From: JAVWIF01 sp036639635
GTDB taxonomy: Bacteria; Bacillota_I; Bacilli_A; Erysipelotrichales; Erysipelotrichaceae
Direction: 5' to 3'
Length of the DNA stretch: 13,445 nt
Assembly (NCBI GenBank): GCA_036639635.1
Contig: JAVWIF010000054.1
Span: 1 to 13,445 of the forward strand
Shown: piece by piece, positions 1 to 5,449 of the stretch
Position numbering within the stretch: position 1 is the stretch's first letter
Layout of the letters: the number at the start of each line of letters is the position of its first letter
Notes under the pieces: generated by a model
The model's input: only the letters and a program-made list of their open reading frames with translations
Databases searched by the model: none
Told to the model about the DNA's origin: nothing
Translations under genes and position numbers: made by a program

Positions 1-120
1 TGAATTGATACGATTACGGAATGATGTTGTTCTGTCAATACTAAGACAATTTGCTATTTCTTTATCGCTCATTCCAAGAAAGTAAAACATTAGCAAGATA
101 TCTCTTTTCTTAGCCGGAAG
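1..120 (-). CDS. Sigma-70 region 4 (HTH) end of an ICE-type sigma-like regulator, in the -1 frame, cut by window edge
   Basis: Read from position 120 down to 1, the minus strand is open for 40 codons. It begins LPAKKRDILLMFYFLGMSD and continues with KEIANCLSIDRTT, a classic sigma-70 region 4 / LuxR-like helix-turn-helix. The frame has no start of its own and joins the upstream ORF (90-380) only through a -1 shift at positions 126-120. The joined product resembles the small sigma-70-family proteins encoded next to xis/int in Tn916-like conjugative transposons (family knowledge). The protein continues past the left edge, so its true C-terminus is not visible. It is either a frameshifted gene, a programmed frameshift product or a sequencing error in an A-run. 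That it is the missing half of the upstream ORF is nearly certain; its expression is not. Confidence 0.7.
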
Positions 121-380
121 TTTTTTAAGGCTTTATATAACTGCTCATCTAAGACACGTATTTCTGATTCACAAACATGGAATGAATTGATATCCACATA
201 CAGATTTTCACAAGATGATAACTGTTCTATCGTCATTTCTGGTAAATCACAAAAAGGTATTTCTTTTTTTGAACGTCTTGCTAATCCCTTTTGATAATCT
301 TTTACAGTTGTTCTTATTACTGTTTTAGCTAAACAATCAAATTGACATTGTATTGTTTTTTGAAATTCAGATGGTTTCAT
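90..380 (-). CDS. Sigma-70-family-like regulator of a conjugative element, zero-frame N-terminal part
   Basis: The 96-residue product starts MKPSEFQKTIQCQFDCLAK and contains VIRTTVKDYQKGLARRSKKE, the conserved N-terminal part of small sigma-70-like proteins found in Tn916/Tn1549-type integrative elements. I chose the start at 380 because AAAGGGGG lies 7 nt upstream. The frame is open further upstream (to 464), but that extension has no ribosome site and does not resemble the family. The zero frame stops at 90-92 after LRKEISC and lacks the DNA-binding region 4, which is found intact in the -1 frame. In Tn916 the comparable gene controls element genes and is followed by xis and int. Those would lie left of this window if this is the same arrangement, which is inference. 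Alternative: a decayed remnant of an element. Confidence 0.7.
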   Translation of the reverse strand: MKPSEFQKTIQCQFDCLAKTVIRTTVKDYQKGLARRSKKEIPFCDLPEMTIEQLSSCENLYVDINSFHVCESEIRVLDEQLYKALKNFRLRKEISC

Positions 381-497
381 ATTGCACCCCCTTTCTGCCA
401 TTGGAGAAAAGGGGCTTATCCCTTTCCACACCATATCTCGACAGCAAAGGGCAATTTGTTGCATTTTTATAAAAGAAATTAGCCAAAAAACAAATTT

Positions 498-541
498 AAA
501 AAATCGAACATAAACCTAGTTTGATTAGGTTCATGTTCGAT
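498..541 (-). terminator. Rho-independent terminator of the peptide-modification operon
   Basis: On the minus strand, positions 541-526 pair with 518-503 to form a 16-bp stem (one G-U pair) with a 7-nt loop, followed by a run of six T (503-498). Read on the plus strand the same stem has an A-C mismatch and no T-run, so it is oriented to end minus-strand transcripts. It lies about 110 nt after the ABC exporter stop codon and separates the operon from the sigma-like gene. Confidence 0.85.
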
Positions 542-557
542 AGTATTCTTTCAATTA

Positions 558-593
558 TAAAAATTGGAATTAATGTAACATATCCAATTTTTA
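558..593. repeat. 11-bp inverted repeat between exporter and terminator
   Basis: TAAAAATTGGA (558-568) is matched by TCCAATTTTTA (583-593) around a 14-nt loop. It has no extended T-run beyond the stem on either strand. It could be an auxiliary terminator or an RNA 3'-end stabiliser ahead of the main terminator at 498-541. The rest of the 464-648 gap shows nothing else. Confidence 0.45.
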
Positions 594-647
594 TCCACCA
601 TCATACAATCAAAAGCTTATGATTAATTAGTCATTTTAATGAAATAA

Positions 648-2255
648 TTAATCAGAAGTAATATTTATTAATTCATCAAGTTTTTGCTTGATTTCGTCAC
701 TTAAATGATGTGTTATCATCAATACCATGCAATCCATTTCTAATACAGAATTTTCAATAAAATCAGCTGTTTCTCTATCTAAATTTGCGGTTGCCTCGTC
801 TAAAAAAATAATTTTTTTATCTAATGCAATAGCTCTTGCTAAAGCAATTCTTTGACGTTGACCTCCAGAAATATTTTTTCCATTTTCTTGTATTAAATAA
901 TCAAGATTGAAATTTGATAACGAAACTCTTTTTAAAACTGCATTTATTTTTTCACGTTCTATATCTTTACCAAGTGTAATATTGTTATATAACGTATCGT
1001 TTAGTAAAAATGTATTCTGATTAACATAAGCAATGTCATCAAATAGATTATCTTTCTTTCCTTTAACGATATCATTCACAAGAATGTCTCCATTATATGT
1101 TTCTATTTCGCCAAGAATTAATTTAAGTAATGTACTTTTACCTGAACCACTTTCACCTATAATTGCATATTTTTTTGGAAATTCAAATACATAATTTTTA
1201 AAATTAAGTGTTTGGTTTTCATAATGTACGCTGGCTTTTCTTGTTTTAATACATTTAATTGTGTTTTTTTGTATAGGCTTATCTATGTTTTTATTCTGTG
1301 TAGATACATTAGACTTATAAAAGAATGGTTTACAAAATTCTTTTGAAAATTCAGTTTCTACATCACAAAATTTTTGATTAAATAGCTTTTCGCCAGATTT
1401 GTAAAAAACTTTATTAGATATAAATTCTGAAGTCGATGTACCAAGTGCAGGCATTAAAGAAATAGTAGCTAAGAGTGAACCTGCAGGAACTTGTTTTTGT
1501 ATAACTAAATAAGACAATAAAACAAGACTAATAGTCGAAGTGAGAGAACCCATGAAGTCAATAACAGCGGACATTACACCAGCAAAACTATCAACTTCAC
1601 ATATACTTTTTGCAAACAAAACGCTTATTTTATTTGATTTTTTAAAAAACAAATTAAATGCTTTATTTTCTAAAAACGCACCAAATCCTTGCATTAATTC
1701 AGTTGTCTTATTCAAAAACTTTTCTTGGCTATCTTGACTTTTTAAAATTGCTTTATTTAGCTTTTTACTAAATAACATAGGGAAGATAGACATAACACAA
1801 ATCATTGCTATTCCCATTACAAGCATAATCCAGTGAATTTTATATAATGCCACAAGTACAAAAAGGCATAAAGTACCATTATAAAATAGAGTGACTAAGC
1901 GATTAAACATCAAGTTTATAATTTTTGGAATGTCATTCACATATAATGAAGCATATTCTCCACAATCCTTGCATTTAAAATCTTGATATGTTTTTTTAGA
2001 AATAAAGTTATCCATCCAATGATTAAGCTGCAATTTAAGATAATAGTTTCCGACAGCTTTACCTCTTTCATCCAAAGCATAAAAAGCGTGTTTTAGCAAA
2101 TATAAGGTAACCACTATAATTGCATTCTTAGTTAAATCACTTATATTATCAACTACTAAAAGACTTAAAGAACTCATTAAGGATACAGCAATTAGCGCAT
2201 CAAAGATAGCTATTATGACAGATGTTTTTACACAATTTAATTTAAATAGTTTCAT
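648..2255 (-). CDS. ABC transporter with fused membrane and ATPase domains, probable exporter of the modified peptide
   Basis: The 535-residue half-transporter pumps a substrate out using ATP and would act as a homodimer in the membrane. The N-terminal ~280 residues contain several hydrophobic segments (about 11-36, 43-60, 125-162, 225-270). The ATPase domain follows: Walker A GESGSGKST (367-375), Q-loop VNQNTF (411-416), signature ISGGQRQR (462-469), Walker B KIIFLDEA (481-488) and H-loop His516. There is no N-terminal C39 peptidase domain, so it does not itself remove a leader peptide. The start at 2255 is set by GGAGG 7 nt upstream; a longer reading to 2297 lacks such a site. It follows the radical SAM gene by 53 nt and is the last gene of the operon before the terminator. 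The export substrate is inferred from context; self-immunity by efflux is an alternative role. Confidence 0.85.
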   Translation of the reverse strand: MKLFKLNCVKTSVIIAIFDALIAVSLMSSLSLLVVDNISDLTKNAIIVVTLYLLKHAFYALDERGKAVGNYYLKLQLNHWMDNFISKKTYQDFKCKDCGEYASLYVNDIPKIINLMFNRLVTLFYNGTLCLFVLVALYKIHWIMLVMGIAMICVMSIFPMLFSKKLNKAILKSQDSQEKFLNKTTELMQGFGAFLENKAFNLFFKKSNKISVLFAKSICEVDSFAGVMSAVIDFMGSLTSTISLVLLSYLVIQKQVPAGSLLATISLMPALGTSTSEFISNKVFYKSGEKLFNQKFCDVETEFSKEFCKPFFYKSNVSTQNKNIDKPIQKNTIKCIKTRKASVHYENQTLNFKNYVFEFPKKYAIIGESGSGKSTLLKLILGEIETYNGDILVNDIVKGKKDNLFDDIAYVNQNTFLLNDTLYNNITLGKDIEREKINAVLKRVSLSNFNLDYLIQENGKNISGGQRQRIALARAIALDKKIIFLDEATANLDRETADFIENSVLEMDCMVLMITHHLSDEIKQKLDELINITSD

Positions 2256-2308
2256 ATTGTTTCCTCCAATCCTAACAATAATATAATTAACGCACATGCT
2301 ATATAATA

Positions 2309-3037
2309 TTATAAGTGAAGAGTAAGATTATATGCTTGTTGCTTTTCAGCTATTTTTAATAATTCTTCTTTGTTCTGGATTGATTTATACTTCATACATC
2401 TCGGTTTACCATGTTTTAAATAATACAGAGGGCAAGCGCCACCTCCACAAGATGAAATGCTATTACAAGTCAAACATTTTGTAGATATTCTTGCTCCATC
2501 CCATAATTTAAGGAATAAATTGGGTTCTATAATACCTTGTATACTCATTTTTCCGATAATTGAGTATTGCTCATTTGTTTCTGTACATTTTGAAACTTGA
2601 CCTAAAGTATCTATAACAAAATGATTTTCCTTTGCACCGTAGCATAATGTAGAGCCACCATATAAATATTCTGTAACTTGAGGAAATTTGAAACCTTTGT
2701 TCATTGCATAAATCATCTCATTTAAAACTTCTGTATCAGTTACTTCATGACTTAAATTGCTAAAATCAACAACAGGATGATACATTGCGAAGAAACGTTT
2801 ATCTTTAAATAAAGGTAGCATGTCGTTTATATACTCATCCATATTATTCAATAATTTTCTAGAAATATTAGTACGTAAAACAACTTGAAATTTAGCTTTG
2901 GATTTGCTTATATCATATAAATTTTGTTTAATTATATCATAAGATTTACCACCCGATATTAACTTTCTTTGCATATCATGTATAGATTTTGGACCATCTA
3001 TTGTTATTTGAAATAAATTCACACCAAGAGTTAACAA
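2309..3037 (-). CDS. Radical SAM peptide maturase, C-terminal part with SPASM domain (frameshifted from 3111-3590)
   Basis: This frame holds the C-terminal half of a radical SAM/SPASM enzyme. It reads LGVNLFQITIDGP (end of the barrel) and then the Cys-rich SPASM domain: a Cys before GAKENHFVIDTLGQVSKC, followed by CLTCNSISSCGGGACPLYY and a final Cys before MKYK. SPASM domains bind auxiliary Fe-S clusters and are typical of enzymes that modify ribosomal peptides. The frame is open from the A8 run at 3118-3125 (first codons read ICEENNVKYCSTIVTNG), so the biological reading continues from the upstream ORF. The TTG at 3037 is not a convincing start and has no ribosome site. Joined, the protein is about 426 residues, normal for the family. 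Whether this copy is active depends on whether the frameshift is real. Confidence 0.8.
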   Translation of the reverse strand: MLTLGVNLFQITIDGPKSIHDMQRKLISGGKSYDIIKQNLYDISKSKAKFQVVLRTNISRKLLNNMDEYINDMLPLFKDKRFFAMYHPVVDFSNLSHEVTDTEVLNEMIYAMNKGFKFPQVTEYLYGGSTLCYGAKENHFVIDTLGQVSKCTETNEQYSIIGKMSIQGIIEPNLFLKLWDGARISTKCLTCNSISSCGGGACPLYYLKHGKPRCMKYKSIQNKEELLKIAEKQQAYNLTLHL

Positions 3038-3110
3038 CTTTTCAAAGACATCACTTGTAAGTAAAAAACCATTAGTAACAATAGTACTACAATATTTAAC
3101 ATTATTTTCT

Positions 3111-3590
3111 TCACATATTTTTTTTCACTTTAGGAGCCATATATTCTATACAATTCAAATTTAAAAGTGGTTCTCCACCAAGCCAACTTATAGCAACTCT
3201 TTTTAGTGATGTGTTCTTTATTTTGTTTTCGATAAATTGAATAATGCCGTTTTGTACATCTTCTGTGATTTCTAATTGCTTAAAATTTTCGTAACAGTAT
3301 ATACATCTGAAATTACAGTCCTTTGTTATTTTTAATATTAACATCAAGGTATCGTTTGACTCAATAGATTCTTTTTGTAAATTGATAATTTGCTCAATTT
3401 CATTATCATTTTCTATAAAATTTTTCTCTTCAAGAAAATCATATATTTTAGGGTAATTCAGCAATTCATTAGAATTTTTAAAATCAGATAATAAATATCT
3501 TATAAAATAATTATTTTTAGTATTATAAATCAAGCCATATTTATTATCATCAGTTTTTGTTTCTATAACATATTTCGATATTTTATTCAT
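3111..3590 (-). CDS. Radical SAM peptide maturase, N-terminal part with the SAM-cluster motif (frameshifted)
   Basis: This is the first 159 residues of a SAM-dependent radical enzyme. Residues 1-80 look like a peptide-binding (RRE-like) N-terminal region. The [4Fe-4S]-binding motif CNFRCIYC is at residues 92-99 and WLGGEPLLN at 136-144. The frame ends KKNM and a stop directly after an A8 run (3118-3125). Removing one A restores ICEENNVKYCSTIVTNGFLL, the expected barrel continuation, in frame with the SPASM part (2309-3037). The start at 3590 follows GAAGGATGAAGGAAAT. It lies 69 nt after the small precursor ORF, with a hairpin between them. Likely job: oxidative cross-linking or another radical modification of the 25-residue peptide. 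The exact chemistry cannot be read from the sequence. Confidence 0.8.
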   Translation of the reverse strand: MNKISKYVIETKTDDNKYGLIYNTKNNYFIRYLLSDFKNSNELLNYPKIYDFLEEKNFIENDNEIEQIINLQKESIESNDTLMLILKITKDCNFRCIYCYENFKQLEITEDVQNGIIQFIENKIKNTSLKRVAISWLGGEPLLNLNCIEYMAPKVKKNM

Positions 3591-3620
3591 ATTTCCTTCA
3601 TCCTTCCTTTAAATTAATAG

Positions 3621-3654
3621 AAAAGTACACACCATAAATAAAGTGTGTACTTTT
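3621..3654 (-). terminator. 12-bp perfect hairpin between precursor gene and maturase (attenuator candidate)
   Basis: AAAAGTACACAC and GTGTGTACTTTT form a perfect 12-bp stem with a 10-nt loop, beginning 5 nt after the precursor stop codon. Read on the minus strand the stem ends in TTTT and then CTATTAATT, a weak T-tract. It could act as a leaky terminator, or as a 3' stabiliser that keeps precursor mRNA in excess over maturase mRNA, an arrangement common in peptide-natural-product operons. Confidence 0.6.
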
Positions 3655-3659
3655 CTTGA

Positions 3660-3737
3660 TTAAAACATATTAACAATTAAGGATGAACCTTCAAGAGAAT
3701 TATCAACCTCATTGAAATCAAATATTACTGTTTTCAT
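3660..3737 (-). CDS. Candidate RiPP precursor peptide, 25 residues
   Basis: This short ORF encodes 25 residues: MKTVIFDFNEVD followed by NSLEGSSLIVNMF. It is preceded by GAGGG about 9 nt upstream of the ATG. It is the first ORF after the strong promoter at 3869-3897 and sits immediately ahead of the radical SAM maturase gene, the usual place for a modified-peptide precursor. It has no Cys or Trp, so it is not a sactipeptide- or ranthipeptide-type (SCIFF) thioether substrate. Possible modification sites are Phe, Asn, Asp, Ser and the aliphatic C-terminal core. An acidic, mixed N-terminal half and a hydrophobic C-terminal half suggest leader then core, but no cleavage motif is visible. I do not recognise the family. 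Main alternative: an uninvolved leader peptide. Position and ribosome site favour a real gene. Confidence 0.65.
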   Translation of the reverse strand: MKTVIFDFNEVDNSLEGSSLIVNMF

Positions 3738-3768
3738 TTTTTTCGCCCTCTTCCTGTTTATAAGTAGC

Positions 3769-3862
3769 TAGAGCACACTACATATAAAACCCAACGTATG
3801 AAAATAATAAAAAATAGATGAGCGATAATCACTAGTACATATCACTTGTTTCTTATGCTCTA
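3769..3862 (-). promoter_or_regulatory. Long 5' leader of the RiPP operon with long-range pairing
   Basis: The transcript from the promoter at 3869-3897 would carry about 125 nt before the precursor ATG. TAGAGCA at its 5' end (3862-3856) is exactly complementary to TGCTCTA (3775-3769), closing a large loop just before the ribosome site region. No known riboswitch class is recognisable, and the pairing is short enough to be chance. Confidence 0.3.
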
Positions 3863-3868
3863 TTTAGC

Positions 3869-3897
3869 ATTATAGAACTTTCGCATAATTTATTCAA
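3869..3897 (-). promoter_or_regulatory. Sigma-A-type promoter of the RiPP operon
   Basis: On the minus strand, TTGAAT (3897-3892) and TATAAT (3874-3869) are separated by exactly 17 bp. This near-consensus promoter faces the precursor gene, with a start expected near 3862. No other promoter of similar quality is visible between it and the exporter, so precursor, maturase and exporter probably share it. Confidence 0.8.
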
Positions 3898-3951
3898 GTT
3901 TTTTTACATTTGAATCATTTCCCTGTATTTTTTTTGCGCGTGGAGTGAAAA

Positions 3952-3979
3952 CGTTAACTTTCGATAATATTATGACTAA
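3952..3979 (-). repeat. 28-bp repeat, copy 1 (probable IS200/IS605 omega-RNA fragment)
   Basis: These 28 bases are identical, in the same orientation, to 13391-13418. The core contains the palindrome ATAATATTAT. At the right edge the repeat lies inside what looks like the 3' end of an IS200/IS605 element. Here the right-end hairpin is missing, so this is probably a leftover fragment. It sits between the RiPP promoter and the housekeeping genes, at the likely edge of the acquired region. Confidence 0.75.
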
Positions 3980-4073
3980 GAGTTTTTAAAATAATCTTGG
4001 GGTTCAGGCATACTAAAGAGCTTATTTTGTGTTTTTATTTACTATTTAACTTTTATATACTTGTTCATCTTTT

Positions 4074-4109
4074 GGTATACCTCTTATCTCATAAAAAGTA
4101 TACCTTTTT
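4074..4109. repeat. GGTATAC / GTATACC inverted repeat with T-run
   Basis: GGTATAC (4074-4080) and GTATACC (4098-4104) are inverted copies 17 bp apart, followed by five T on the plus strand. It could be a weak plus-strand terminator, although no plus-strand gene precedes it, or an operator-like site. The remainder of the 3738-4299 gap holds the RiPP leader and promoter and the 28-bp repeat, and no convincing gene. Confidence 0.35.
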
Positions 4110-4259
4110 AATTCTCATGTATTTCAACTAAAACACCGAAATTATCACCAACTTATCATTAAATAAAAAAGTGATGAAAGGATCGTCTATTATTCAAAGT
4201 ATTCTATTGCATTTTATAAGCAGTTCTTATATCTTTATAGTAAAAAAAAAGATAAGAAT

Positions 4260-4298
4260 TTAAACTACCATGATCATCATAAAAATCAAAGAAGTCAT
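4260..4298 (-). CDS. 12-residue hydrophobic mini-ORF coupled to the upstream small membrane ORF
   Basis: MTSLIFMMIMVV is preceded by a very good ribosome site (AAAGGAG, 9 nt from the ATG) that lies inside the last codons of the ORF at 4300-4497; the two are separated by a single base. It is either a tiny hydrophobic peptide, a regulatory leader, or the start of a gene lost when the region was rearranged. The ribosome site is the only firm evidence. Confidence 0.3.
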   Translation of the reverse strand: MTSLIFMMIMVV

Positions 4299-4299
4299 A

Positions 4300-4497
4300 C
4301 TATATCATCTCCTTTCTTTCTCGTTTCAATGTACCATTTTTTTCATATATGTGAACGTTTTTATAAGTGTTGTATAAAGCAATCAAAACCAGCATTATTT
4401 TAGTAGATAAAACAATCAAAACTGCACTAAATATAATGAAAAATGATACCGCTTTATTATCAATAGACAATTTCAGATAAATAAGCAATTGTGACAA
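4300..4497 (-). CDS. Small putative membrane protein, unknown function
   Basis: The 65-residue ORF has one long hydrophobic stretch (about residues 16-42, FFIIFSAVLIVLSTKIMLVL) and a basic, hydrophilic C-terminus (KNGTLKRERKE). The frame opens directly after an in-frame TGA. The only upstream start is a TTG without a ribosome site, so it may be the truncated end of a longer membrane protein or non-coding. An internal ATG at residue 35 is an alternative. A coupled 12-codon ORF follows after 1 nt. I do not recognise a family. It lies between the RiPP promoter and proB, in the disturbed boundary zone. Confidence 0.3.
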   Translation of the reverse strand: MSQLLIYLKLSIDNKAVSFFIIFSAVLIVLSTKIMLVLIALYNTYKNVHIYEKNGTLKRERKEMI

Positions 4498-4575
4498 TCA
4501 ATGAAAGCAAAAAAAGCTCACTTCATGATAACTTTACAATAGACTAAAAGATTTACAGAATTTACTTTGAATGAA

Positions 4576-4604
4576 TTGCTTGTTGATGCATTTTCGTCTA
4601 TAAT
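4576..4604 (+). promoter_or_regulatory. Promoter of proBA
   Basis: TTGCTT (4576-4581) and TATAAT (4599-4604) are 17 bp apart, giving a leader of only about 30 nt before the proB ATG. The short leader rules out a proline T-box, which controls some proline genes in Bacillota. AGCATAAGAAACAA just after the -10 is also present, on the other strand, after the RiPP promoter. Confidence 0.75.
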
Positions 4605-4642
4605 ATAGCATAAGAAACAATTTACAAAGGGGTTGTAAGAGA

Positions 4643-5449
4643 ATGAAAGAAATGCAAAATATAAAGAGAGTTGTAGTCAAAGTTGGTTCTTCTACCTTAA
4701 CCCATCCACAAGGTGGTCTAAACTTTCAAAAAATAGAAAAGCTTGCTATGGTATTAAGTGATATTAAAAACAGTGGAAAAGACATTGTGCTAGTAAGTAG
4801 TGGTGCGGTAAGTGCAGGGGTTGCTAAGCTTGGTATGAACAAGCGTCCTTCTTTAATGCGTGAAAAACAAGCAGCTGCAAGTGTTGGTCAATGTGAGCTT
4901 ATGTTTATCTATGATAAATTCTTTTCTCAGTATGGACAAAAAATCGCACAATTGTTAATAACAAAAACAGTAACTAGAAATGATACCTTACGTACAAATG
5001 TTATTAATACACTAGAGACACTATTAGAATATGGGGTCATTCCAATTATCAACGAAAATGATAGTGTCGCTGTTGATGAAATCGCCTATGGTGATAATGA
5101 CACGTTAAGTGCTGTTAGTGCTTCTTTGATTCATGCCGATTTATTGATATTGTTAAGCGATATTGATGGCTTATATGATGATGATCCTTCACTGAATTCA
5201 AGTGCTAAACTCATTCCTATTGTTTCTAAAATTGATGAAACAATTATCTCTATGGCGAAAGATGCCCAAAGCGATCAAGGAACAGGTGGGATGTTTACAA
5301 AAATTAAAGCAGCTCAATTTGCTACTAGACATGAAATCCCTATGATTATTGCGAACGGTGAAAAGCCAGCCATCCTATATGATATTTTAAGCAACACATA
5401 TCGTGGTACCTTATTTGATATAAAGGAGAAAAAAAATGACACTTATTGA
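4643..5449 (+). CDS. proB: Glutamate 5-kinase
   Basis: ProB phosphorylates glutamate to gamma-glutamyl phosphate, the first step of proline synthesis in the cytoplasm. The amino-acid-kinase fold is clear: KVGSSTL near residue 13, LVSSGAVSAG (50-59), INENDSVA, the GDNDTLSA substrate loop, LLSDIDGLYDDDP and GTGGMFTKIKAA. At 268 residues it consists of the kinase domain only and lacks the C-terminal PUA domain of the ~365-residue E. coli/B. subtilis enzymes; similar short forms occur in streptococci and lactobacilli. The start is supported by AAAGGGG 10 nt upstream. The gene overlaps proA by 14 nt, so the two are translationally coupled, as expected for enzymes passing on an unstable intermediate. 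No proC is visible here. Confidence 0.96.
   Translation: MKEMQNIKRVVVKVGSSTLTHPQGGLNFQKIEKLAMVLSDIKNSGKDIVLVSSGAVSAGVAKLGMNKRPSLMREKQAAASVGQCELMFIYDKFFSQYGQKIAQLLITKTVTRNDTLRTNVINTLETLLEYGVIPIINENDSVAVDEIAYGDNDTLSAVSASLIHADLLILLSDIDGLYDDDPSLNSSAKLIPIVSKIDETIISMAKDAQSDQGTGGMFTKIKAAQFATRHEIPMIIANGEKPAILYDILSNTYRGTLFDIKEKKNDTY

Noticed and set aside
381..464. N-terminal extension of the sigma-like gene
   Set aside because: No ribosome site for the upstream ATG, while AAAGGGGG sits correctly before the MKPSEFQ start; family members begin there.
2309..3590. Anaerobic sulfatase-maturase-type SPASM enzyme instead of peptide maturase
   Set aside because: No sulfatase is present; a tiny ORF and exporter flank the gene. 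The possibility is not fully excluded.
4174..4263. Plus-strand 30-residue ORF beginning MKGSSIIQ
   Set aside because: No ribosome site, runs into an A9 stretch, and has no plausible partner gene.
4500..4642. Possible proline T-box or other riboswitch before proB
   Set aside because: The promoter at 4576-4604 leaves only about 30 nt of leader, too short for a T-box.
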